Assembly (NCBI GenBank): GCA_024529925.1
Contig: JAFEUB010000845.1
Location: forward strand, 229,501-293,500
DNA: 64,000 nt
Reading direction: 5' to 3'
Source of the DNA: Ophthalmolycus amberensis
Lineage: Eukaryota > Chordata > Actinopteri > Perciformes > Zoarcidae
Shown here in pieces: positions 55,301 to 64,000 of this stretch. Position 1 is the first letter of the stretch. Every line of letters starts with the position of its first letter. The notes below the pieces were generated by a model. That model saw only the letters and a list, made by a program, of their open reading frames with translations, had not been told where the DNA came from and ran no database searches. A program made the translations under genes and the position numbers.

Positions 55301-55779
55301 ACTGAGGAAGAGTTTCAAAAGCAGGGGGAGGAAGAGACTCTGCGTGCTCTGGAGAAGCTGAGGAAGCACTGCAGCAGCCCAGAGTTCAGCCCCTGGAAGG
55401 CAGTGTCCAGGCTGCAGTCCCCGAGAAGGTGCCTGTCCTCACGTTCTGTTCCCAGAAGTTTATTATTCATTAAAACACATTATATTAAGCTGCTTCAATC
55501 CAACTTGGTTTAACAAAAAATAGAAAGACACTCTTCATTTACATGAAACTTACATTTGGGTCCGGCTATTACCATGAAGAGATAATAAAAGGTATTCCCT
55601 AATGCTAATTAAAGAATCAGCTTTAGTTGGCCAGTAGATGTATATCTCTCTCAATGTACTTACACAGAAATTTAAATACCAGCTAGGGACAAGGACAGCA
55701 AAGCTTGATAGATAAAGGTATGGAATAGAAAGGACTGTTATGTTCACAAGTAGTGGAAAATAGGAGTAAGTATCTATAC

Positions 55780-55835
<56 letters not shown>

Positions 55836-56444
55836 AAAAAGCACCATATACATTCATTTAATACTTGTATTTACTCCTATTTTAACAAAAAATGTGACTT
55901 CTGAAACCAAATGGCTACACCCGTCATGGTTCAGGTGTGTATTTTGTTTTTGTAATTACTTTAAATCACATCGTAGAGATCCGTTTTCACCTCAAATCTA
56001 CTTTGATTAAATATTGTAAAACATGAAAACTTCCAAGAGGTTTCATACTTTTTATATGCACTATATGTTGTTGACTAAATTGATACTTATTCAGATATCA
56101 CAATAATCTTAAAATTCATGGTTTATGAATCTATCCAACTCATGCGTGGTTTATTATTGAAGTGTGGACAAACATTGTAGTTGTGAGTATAAGTGCATGT
56201 GTAGAATGTAGGTACTCCTACAGACCAGGACATGGTTATTACACTGCATAACGCGGATATTGTTGCTGATGTCGTCACTTTAATCCACAGGTTTGCTGAT
56301 TTCATTGAAGGGTCTCCTCACTTGATGTCAAACGAGGTGTCTGTTCACGTGCACGAGTACGGCTTTGGAGGATCTTTTTTTGAGGACGAGTTTTTTGACA
56401 CAGACGACGAAGACGACGAACTTAAGCCGATGATACCGGAGTGA
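52347..56444 (+). CDS. nemp1: Nuclear envelope integral membrane protein 1 (TMEM194A)
   Basis: Nine coding exons: 52347-52458, 53231-53352, 53644-53860, 53948-54020, 54107-54200, 54303-54417, 54793-55018, 55252-55428 and 56291-56444 (stop TGA), giving 429 aa (444 in human). A hydrophobic signal peptide (about residues 16-35) precedes a lumenal domain with [15 protein letters not shown], the sequon NET and a conserved TCFKV. Five membrane segments follow at about 154-173, 180-203, 209-229, 247-265 and 278-310, including [22 protein letters not shown] sequence and [19 protein letters not shown]. The nucleoplasmic tail has [32 protein letters not shown] and [11 protein letters not shown], then an acidic end. 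NEMP1 sits in the inner nuclear membrane, supports envelope stiffness and fertility, and binds Ran. Start MAGRMKV matches human MAGGMKV. NEMP2 is less likely given 12q13-type neighbours. Confidence 0.96.
55786..55831. repeat. (AT)n microsatellite in nemp1 intron 8
   Basis: An uninterrupted AT run of about 23 units. Confidence 0.95.
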
Positions 56445-57095
56445 GACCGCTGTGTTGAGAGACGTACGAAAAACAGTCGGACAATTCTATTATTGCCTGT
56501 CGGAACGGAGGCCAGAGGTCGGCTCTCCGTGCCTTCGACGCAAACGTCCGGACCGACTCGGTGATGAACGTGGAGGCTGGATTAAGAAAACTCTGGATTG
56601 TGATATCGGTCAGAGGAGCCACCTTGAGTCCAGACTCTGAACGAAAAACGGGCAGAACAGTGTGGTCAAATCTGTTATCAGCATAAAGAAATGTCAAAGT
56701 AATGTAGTTTCAAAGAATGTGCGCTAAAGCCAAACCTCTTCTTTATTTAGGGACCTCTGTTAAATTTGAGGTTGCAAAAAATGGTGGCGCTGCGATTAGG
56801 GCCTCTTTTTTTTTTTTGGGAGGTCAAAGCAATTTAACTTTTTACAGTGTGATGGGAGCTCGTGTTGTCTTTAGCTTAGGTTTTAAAGTTTTATTTTTCT
56901 AAACATGTGTTCACAGCCCTTAGCCTCTAAATGGGTTCTGAGTGTGAAGTTAAACATAAAGTACACCATGTGATATGTCGTGGTTATTCTTCTATCTTTC
57001 TGCTCGGGGAGGAAAAGTTTGTCTTTGTTTTCATGGACATAAATTAGGAGAAGTGTCTCCAAAGTATTTCGAATAAAAACTATTCTTGAACGCAT
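56445..57095 (+). other. nemp1: nemp1 3' UTR with poly(A) signal AATAAA at 57072-57077
   Basis: Non-coding sequence after the stop contains a T10 run (about 56808) and ends at AATAAA at 57072-57077. The transcript end is placed near 57095. Confidence 0.75.
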
Positions 57096-58840
57096 GAATT
57101 AGCATCATATGTGATTAGAAGTAAAAGGTGGGGCAAGATGTTAATTTCATGACCACTGTACTTCAGTACAATTTTAAGATACGCCTTCTGTACTCGAGTA
57201 CATTTATGCTACTTTCTGCTCCACTACATTTCAGAGGGAAATATTGTTCATTTTTACTCCGCTACATTTATCCGACAGCTGTAGATCAGGGTTTTACATA
57301 CAAAATAAATTTACAGAATATGATGCATTTTTTCAATATTAAACTACTCGACGGTGTCGAAAGTAGCTTTACTTCGATCAGCTACAACATAAAACACAGC
57401 GATGTATCTACTTAATAATAATCCAAAAATCTCAATGAGGGTCATTCTGCAGCTGAATTACTTAATTTTTTTTACTGTTGATACTTGTAAGTGCACTTTT
57501 GTCATTTTACCGTAAGGTACTGATACTTTTATTTTAGGTAAAACATCTGAATACATCTTCCACCACAAGATTTCTTAATAGATTTTCATAAGAATTTAAG
57601 AGATTTAATGGATTCCTAGTTGCATCTATGGCTGCAAGAAATTTCCATTTTCTATGTCTCCTAAAAAATTGAAAATGCCCACAATCGGTTCCCACAGACC
57701 AAGATGAAGTCTTCAAAGAGTTTTGTCAGCAAACATTGACTATGCGTCAGCATTTTTATCAAAACATTCCCCCCAGATCCCATGAGTGATTTTTCTTGGG
57801 TTTCTGTCTGTTACGTATTTAACGCTTCTGTTAAATAAGACCTGATTTTAAGTAACAGGAAGTTTTACCATCTGTGACAAAGCAGAAATTTCTGACCTTT
57901 CTCATATCTGCAGTTCACCTCTTACAGCTGCTGTTTATATCGCTCCAGGAAACAGTTTCAGACGTTAAAATCAAAGACAAAGAGATGACTGGCATTCACT
58001 CATACTGTCCTATGCATTAAATGCCCTCTGTTTTAAATATACAAACAAACATATTGAGTACCTCTAGCCAAATCTTCTGAGTTCACATTGAATAGGAAGT
58101 GGAAGTAAAACTGGGATGAAACCGCAGTGGATGACCAAGATTTGCTGTTCAAGCGAGACGGCGTTATCTTGCATCTGCTACCCTTTTATTATATGTTGCC
58201 GCAAACAACTACAGCCCTGCATTCATCCTTTTCTCTCCCACTCTCGAGTTTCAGCGAGCCATATCTGATGACATTTAGCCCAACTGCCCTCTGCATCCCA
58301 CCACCCCCGGCTTCTTCTGTCCGCCCATCATTTGAAGGCAGGGAACACCCCTACAGCCGCTGATAACTGAGAAATACACATGAATGAAATGGATGATTAC
58401 GGATAACATTATTTGCATGTGTTTCCCAGGAAAAGGTTGGCATACTCCACTGCTGCATTTCTTAGGACTTACTTCCCCAAAGAAATGCATCACCAACAGG
58501 GAAACCTCACTGCAAACGTGACCACAATGCATGCAAAAGGGAGGTGTGTGTGTGTGTGGGTGGGGGGGGAAACCCTTTTGCTATATACAAGCACATTGCA
58601 CAAGCTGTGACGGTGGTAGAATCATGTAAAGTGTCTGGAGTTCCCCACAGCTTATAAACTGGCCCACAATCAATCGATTGATTCTTACACACAAAAGGAA
58701 TTTGCCATTTTTTTTCTACTTGACCTCGTGGAAAAGAGATGAGACAACCAAGCATTCACAGCGCGTAACTCTCACTGCTCATTTTATAAACGGGAAACAA
58801 CGTACAGCTTCAGAAAACAGTAAGTTACAGGATTATGTGT
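57096..58840. other. Convergent nemp1-ormdl2 intergenic interval
   Basis: Apart from the dispersed repeat at 57150-57410 and a short GT/G run (58538-58570), I see nothing recognisable. No gene-like frame is present. Confidence 0.6.
57150..57410. repeat. Dispersed 'CTACTACATTTC' family, best-preserved copy
   Basis: It contains TGTACTCGAGTACATTTATG, CTGCTCCACTACATTTCAGA, TTTTTACTCCGCTACATTTA and GGTTTTACATACAAAATAAA. It is the clearest of at least four related stretches in the window. Confidence 0.65.
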
Positions 58841-58860
58841 GTGATAGCAAGACTGCGGGG

Positions 58861-58866
58861 TTTATT
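58861..58866 (-). terminator. ormdl2: Candidate ormdl2 poly(A) signal (AATAAA on minus strand)
   Basis: TTTATT on the plus strand gives AATAAA on the minus strand, about 470 nt past the ormdl2 stop codon. The putative 3' UTR includes A-rich stretches at 58914-58960 and a T run near 59151. Confidence 0.5.
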
Positions 58867-59332
58867 GTAGGCGTGTAAATGCATGCTGCATATAAATCCC
58901 TCACAGTAAAGGAAGAAAAAAAAAGCAGGAAAAAAAAACACAAAAAAAAAAAAAAACAGAACTTGCAAGTGACATTCGGAACATGAACCACACTGCCGCA
59001 ATGAAGTCATTCACATTTATGGCAACAACCAGAGGAGTATTACAGACGTGCAGCCGGTGCAGTTTGTAACAGGAATCATCAAAGATGTAGATCAGGAACA
59101 TCGGTAAAGAAAATATCTACTTTCATAAAACAGCAGCAGTGCATTTACCTTTTTTTTTTTTCAGGCTGCAAGAGGCAGCACACACTGCAACTTTCATATA
59201 TTACTCCACACAGTCTGTACAGTTAAAGACAAATCCAACTGGTTCTCTTCTCCTCAACCTCTAAACATAAAGTAGTTCAGCAGGAACAGACAACTAGGAG
59301 TCCATTGTTGGTGGGTAAAATCCAGTGTTCTG

Positions 59333-61986
59333 TCAGTACTTGTTGATCCCAAATATCCGTACTCCGTGAAACTGAGGCAACTTTGGGAGGACCACACTGA
59401 GAAGGGAGCTTGTGTTGATGAGAAAATGCGTGGAATCATATTTTGTGTAGAAACTGGCAAGAATATACCTGCACAGAGAGAAGAATGGTGTGAATGTAGC
59501 GTCTACATTTACATTGAAGCACCAAAAACATACATGGCATACACTCAAATCAGAAAGCGAAAATATCTCCACAACTAACCATTCAAGCAACACCTCACAG
59601 GTGAATATTTCATTCTGCACAATGATAGTAAAGCATAGTTTCAGTTCCTGTGAGAGAAGTTGAGTTAAAAAATTGCAGCAGAAGGCAACAAAGAAAAGAT
59701 TTGTTTAGATTTATTGTTACTCAATTGTGTGAATCCTTGAGGTTAAACAAACGTGATGAATGCAACGAACTTGCAAACCTTTTTTAAAAGTTTGAAAGCT
59801 GCATTGTTTACATCAATGTTTAAAAGCTAGCACCCTTTGATGGCACCGTGTTGGATATCTTTGTGCATTACCGTCACCTGTTGATCGGTAGAATAGTGGG
59901 AAACTATCGGCGTATCGTGTCACCGATGTACATGAGCCCACTCATGGTATAACTGCTCCACAGTGAAAACTCAAAATGATTAAGTGAATCCGTTTTAAGT
60001 CCCAGTGAAACGGATGTTAGAGCGTCATTTTGCATCGGTTATGGTTTCAAATGTTTGATGACTCATCCTGCACTCAGCGCTTACAAAAAACAATCCAAAC
60101 AAAAGAGACTTTTGGTGACTAGCTAGCCTCACCAGGCGTATAAATCGTAGTAGCTAACGGAGCAATATCAAGAGATGTGTGTTTGTATATCAGAGGGCAA
60201 AAACCTTGTTTTCATTTCCAAAACAATGTGGTTGAGGTCTGATTCATTCAAAGGAAACGTTTGCAGACTTTTAACCGACAGAGAACACGAAACGACAGGC
60301 GGAGTTTTGCCGGTGGGTGCTGGCGGCATGGAGGGAGGTACCGCCCGCGCTGAAGTGACCCAGAACCGGTTGAATATCAGCAATGTTTCCCTTGTCCTCC
60401 TCATAATAGAACAGGTGACGGAGGTGTGTGTGTGGAGCCGACAGTCACGCCATCCTCTAAAGCCAGGCGCTTTGTAGCGGTCCAATCAAATGCAAAGGAT
60501 TTGATTAAAATCCCTCTTGTAAACGTACAACTCTCAACTGTTCCGTTTCACTGTGAAACACGTCACAGTATAGAATCTGAAGACGCTTTAACTTCCGTGA
60601 GAATAAAAAAGCTTGACAGGTAAATCAGCCTAAAATTGTTTCCAGATCATCTCAAAAACAAAAGGCCAGAAGATTCCCAACAGCCTGAACAAGTGAGTCA
60701 AAAATGATTTAGCAATGATCAAACTGTCCAGCTCTGCAGAGGCCTATTTTTTAAAGAAAATACTTACAGAACAATTGGTGAGATAGTGAGGAATTTGCGC
60801 GAAGATGTGAACTGGACTCCGTAGTCCATCTGCTCCCAGTGTGTGAGGAGACGAGCTTTGCCTTGGTCTGGTGTCTCAAAGGGAGTGCCCTTCACTGTGT
60901 GGAGAAACAGGTACATCACCTGCAGAGGACAGACCACAACCACAGAAGAAGTATTGCTCAGACTGATCATTTACATAGCGTAGGGGGCAAGTGTAACAAA
61001 GTGAAAGTTAATAATCATATATTATGATAAAGTCGATTTTCTGGAAATTCAATCTAGAAATTGTTGATGGATAAAAAAAAACAAGTGTGTCTCTTTTTGG
61101 CTAATCCAGAAGGTTCATGACCTGATAAATCACATTGATGCAAAATTCATATTATCATCTGAAATTAAAGGAATAGTTTGACATTTTGGGAAATTTGCCT
61201 TCTTGCTGATAGCTGAGAAGATCAAAACCACTCTCACATCTGTCCATTGAATATGAAGGTGGAGTCAGGACACAGTTAGCTTAGCACAAAACAAATAATG
61301 TGTTACCGCTTCCGGCCAAGAAAGTCTCATAACCCCTGTTTTTAAAACGGAAATGTATCGTCATAAACTTGCATTCTTTGTAGAGATTAAACAAAAATGA
61401 TATTCTGTGCTAATCAACGTGATTTAGAGGCGCTGGTTTATATGGATATTCATGAACTCTTGGACAGATCCAGGCTAGCTTTTTACCCTGTTTCCAGTCT
61501 TTGTGCTAAGCTAAGCTAAACACGTCCTCGCTGTAGCTTCATCTTTTAATTTCTTATTCAGAGAACACACACAAAGTGAAGCGCTGATCAGTGTGAACGT
61601 CAATGCAAGTCCATCAAAATGAAAACTACAGCTTAATAACTGCATTTCCCAAAATTAAAAACTATTCCTTTAACATATGGCAGTCTTGATCACTGCTTTT
61701 TAACAATGACAACAATGCCAGAGACACTATACAGCATAAATACATCTGTGGGTTATTGTTACATGTATTGAAGATGTGTAATGAATCCTATACATCTCTA
61801 TCTTTAACTGACCAGGTTGTGGATGACGTTGGTCAGAGTCCAGACGAGCGGTACGGTGAAGAAGGGGATGCTGAGCAGGACGATGTGCAGCACGACGGTC
61901 AGCAGCAGGTAGGTGAGCCATATTCCTCTGCTGTTCATCACCCTCGTGTTGGGGTTCACCTCGCTGTGAGCTACGCCCACGTTCAT
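59333..61986 (-). CDS. ormdl2: ORMDL sphingolipid biosynthesis regulator 2
   Basis: Three coding exons on the minus strand: 61986-61813, 60919-60768 and 59468-59333 (stop TGA), giving exactly 153 aa, the invariant length of vertebrate ORMDL proteins. It opens [20 protein letters not shown], carries the family core [20 protein letters not shown] and [20 protein letters not shown], and ends [14 protein letters not shown]. Four membrane-spanning segments are expected in the ER. ORMDLs bind serine palmitoyltransferase and inhibit it when ceramide is high. PQFHG (rather than PQLHG), TNVIHNL and the neighbours favour ORMDL2 over ORMDL1 or ORMDL3. The ATG is two codons inside an exon whose acceptor is at 61988-61989. 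A non-coding first exon lies near 63265. Confidence 0.95.
61165..61673. mobile_element. TTAA-flanked MITE with terminal inverted repeats in ormdl2 intron 2
   Basis: The left end, TTAAAGGAATAGTTTGACAT followed by TTTGGGAAAT, is matched in inverted orientation by the right end, ATTTCCC.AAAATT..AACTATTCCTTTAA. TTAA stands at both outer edges, as in piggyBac- or Kolobok-type target sites. The 509-bp interior has no coding capacity. It has its own inner inversion around TTTCCAGTCTTTGTGCTAAG relative to the fragments at 31690 and 39160. Confidence 0.75.
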
Positions 61987-63264
61987 CCTAAACACAGAGG
62001 AGACACTAGATTTAAGCATTCAGGATGCTGAAAACCAGCTTCTGTTGATTCAAGAGGCACCGACATCCAACTTCTCAAACATGATGTAAGCAAGCAGGCT
62101 AAATCTCAAACCTGATCGCCCCACACATGGTAAAATAGCCAGTAGTGATGAGGATGATCTGCTGAAATTGAGTTCTTCTTATATAATTTGAACAATGTCT
62201 GCTTACGGACCAATCACCAAACAATACAGATGTATAGTTCCAATCATCTCACTACAGTTCAATTTCATGTTTGAACTTTTTTGGAAATAATGTGTGCAGT
62301 TATTTATGAATATATGCAAATGAGCTGTGCACTTCTTCAAAGGCCAACTGTCACATTCATAAAAATAACCAACAAGAGCTGCAACTAACAGTCATTTATT
62401 TCTTATGGATTAATCTGAGTTGTTTTCTTGACTTTTTTAAAGTCCTTCAAACCACGGCCCAAAAAAACAGTCAAAGATATTCCGTTTTTACAACGACATA
62501 AAACAAGGAAAAGCTACAAATTCTCACATTGGAGGAACCCGAGAATGCTCCAACTAAATATTATCTACATTATCTAATAATCCACAGATTATTATCTTGA
62601 TTCATTGTTTGGTCTATAAAGTCAAAAATAGTCCATCACAATTTCCTAAAGCCCCAAAGGATGTCATGACATATCTTGTTTTATCCGTTCAACACTCCAA
62701 ATCCTAAATATATGAAATGCATTATCACATAAGACAAAGAAAAGCATCACATCCTCACAGTTAAGAAGTTACTATCGCATCTTAATTGTTCTATATATCA
62801 ACTCTGACTCCGCCCGACTGAACTGTGCTGTGTGACTAAACACTCGCTTCCGCTCAGGACTTCACTAACTTACGTTACTCGGCTAGCGTTACAACTAACC
62901 GCAGCATTCAGACAACAAACTGGCACCAAAAACAATAACGAATCATCAGTTAACGTGTAATTCTTAAATATTATACGAGAACATAACAGCAACCCTTCAC
63001 ACAAAACCCAACATTGTTTAACTTTAATCTTAAAAGTTAGCTTTTAAATGACACAACGTTCGCATGCTAGCTAACAGTGTAGCTGCTATCTACAGGTTGA
63101 CGTGCTAACGTTAGCTCGAAGCTACGTTGATCCGGATGTAACGGCTGCTCACTAAATCGATACTGAAATGGGTGAAACGCCTCTGCTGAATCGTGATGAA
63201 TTAGCCTCGCCCATTAGGAATTTCGAGGTTTAAAACTTAAAATGTATAAAGAGCAAACTTTTAC

Positions 63265-63340
63265 CTTCCTGTGTTGTCGTAGCTCTACAGGAAATTCCTT
63301 GTTTTTTCTTTGACCCCGCCTTCGTTAGGCTCGGGCTGGT
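63265..63340 (-). other. ormdl2: ormdl2 non-coding exon 1 and promoter-proximal region
   Basis: The minus strand reads ACAGGAAG|GTAAAAG with the donor just below 63265. This is a plausible 5' UTR exon spliced to the acceptor at 61988. The exact start is not resolved. Sequence from 62040 to 63260 is intron with no recognised feature beyond AT-rich DNA. Confidence 0.55.
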
Positions 63341-63639
63341 TCCGTTCCACTGTAACAAGCTGGCAAAACTCCAGCCTGTGTCCACCAGCGTCAGGTGAAC
63401 AGGTGAGGGGGACGCTACTGCATAAGCTTTTAACAAAGAGCAATTGATCTCAAAGAAAGTCCCTGGATCCCCCAGTAAATGTGAACAATAGCTTTATTAT
63501 TTCCCCGTTAATTAGTAACAGCTGTTAATTCCCAATCCCGTATAACCATGAGTGCTGATTTTTGTATTTTTCTGATAAACTGACGGATGAAGTGTGGAAG
63601 CCCATTTCCACCACTGAGAGGAAAAAATAAAGATCATTG

Positions 63640-63811
63640 TTGGAATGCTGTTAAGCATTCCAACTATTGTTATCCTGTTTCTTTATTGTTGGAATGCTGT
63701 TAAGCATTCCAAATATTGTTATCCTGTTTCTTTATTGTTGGAATGCTGTTAAGCATTTTTCGTTGCAACTCTTCTTCTTCTTCATTGTTGGAATGCTGTT
63801 AAGCATTCCAA
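63640..63811. repeat. Tandem array of a 24-bp perfect palindrome, 4 copies at 49-50 bp spacing
   Basis: TTGGAATGCTGTTAAGCATTCCAA (10-bp arms TTGGAATGCT / AGCATTCCAA, loop GTTA) starts at 63640, 63689, 63738 and 63788. The third copy has lost the end of its right arm. Spacers are TATTGTTATCCTGTTTC-like for the first two and TTCTTC-rich later. The array may continue as part of a larger element beyond the window, since T-rich related sequence runs to base 64000. Confidence 0.9.
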
Positions 63812-64000
63812 CTATTGTTCTTCGAATCTTTATTCAACTTCTATTTCTTCCGTCGCACCTCTTCTTCTCCTTCATTTTTTAAGCTACAGAAACCGTTCAA
63901 CTATTAAAATGTTCAGCTCTTTCACCAGAGGTCTGCTATGACTTTTCATATTTGTAACCTTTCAACTTTTTGAATTATTAAGCTTTTTATTTTCAATGGG

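Noticed and set aside
59333..61986. Assignment to ormdl1 or ormdl3
   Set aside because: PQFHGVR, TNVIHNL and the 12q13-type neighbours fit ORMDL2 better. A gene tree would settle it.

Overview
The window is vertebrate nuclear DNA, almost certainly from a teleost fish and probably a percomorph (the latter is inference). It holds spliced genes with GT-AG introns, AATAAA-type poly(A) signals, long CA/GT, CT and AT microsatellites, and short dispersed elements and LINE tails of the kind common in fish genomes. There is no operon, CRISPR array, prophage or bacterial feature.

Seven protein-coding genes can be read exon by exon. From left to right they are: the 3' part of tamalin (also called GRASP; +, exons from 711 to 5654); nr4a1 (+, coding 22841-25487, with its promoter and non-coding first exon near 21600-21836); gtsf1 (-, coding 31351-32656); letmd1 (+, coding 34069-40366); cd63 (-, coding 42115-47913); nemp1 (+, coding 52347-56444); and ormdl2 (-, coding 59333-61986). 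All exon junctions were joined by hand and keep frame, giving proteins of 571 aa (Nr4a1), 170 aa (Gtsf1), 361 aa (Letmd1), 240 aa (Cd63), 429 aa (Nemp1) and 153 aa (Ormdl2). Tamalin is open at its 5' end; 277 codons are visible. From general knowledge, all seven human orthologues lie on chromosome 12q13, so this is a compacted conserved-synteny block. That supports calling nemp1 rather than nemp2 and ormdl2 rather than ormdl1 or ormdl3.

Region by region: 1-6105 is tamalin. 6105-21600 is a 15.5 kb interval with no recognisable gene, rich in microsatellites and dispersed repeats, that ends at the nr4a1 promoter. 21600-26370 is nr4a1. 26370-30700 is repeat-bearing intergenic DNA. 30700-41750 carries gtsf1 and letmd1, which are divergent. 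cd63 converges on letmd1, their poly(A) signals being about 80 bp apart. 48700-52300 is intergenic with nested and fragmentary retroelements. nemp1 and ormdl2 then converge across 57100-58860. The last 400 bp carry a tandem array of perfect hairpins.

The genes do not form a pathway. They cover a synaptic/trafficking scaffold (Tamalin), an immediate-early nuclear receptor (Nr4a1), a germline piRNA-silencing cofactor (Gtsf1), a mitochondrial inner-membrane protein (Letmd1), an endosomal tetraspanin (Cd63), an inner nuclear membrane protein (Nemp1) and an ER regulator of sphingolipid synthesis (Ormdl2). I found no convincing undescribed system. The most interesting signals are regulatory or structural: a TG/TTCG tract replacing the normal 3' splice-site tract of the tamalin PDZ exon, an in-frame 45-bp repeat just upstream of the letmd1 start, a repeated kB-like element in the nr4a1 promoter, and a pair of duplicated segments of which one carries a LINE insertion.
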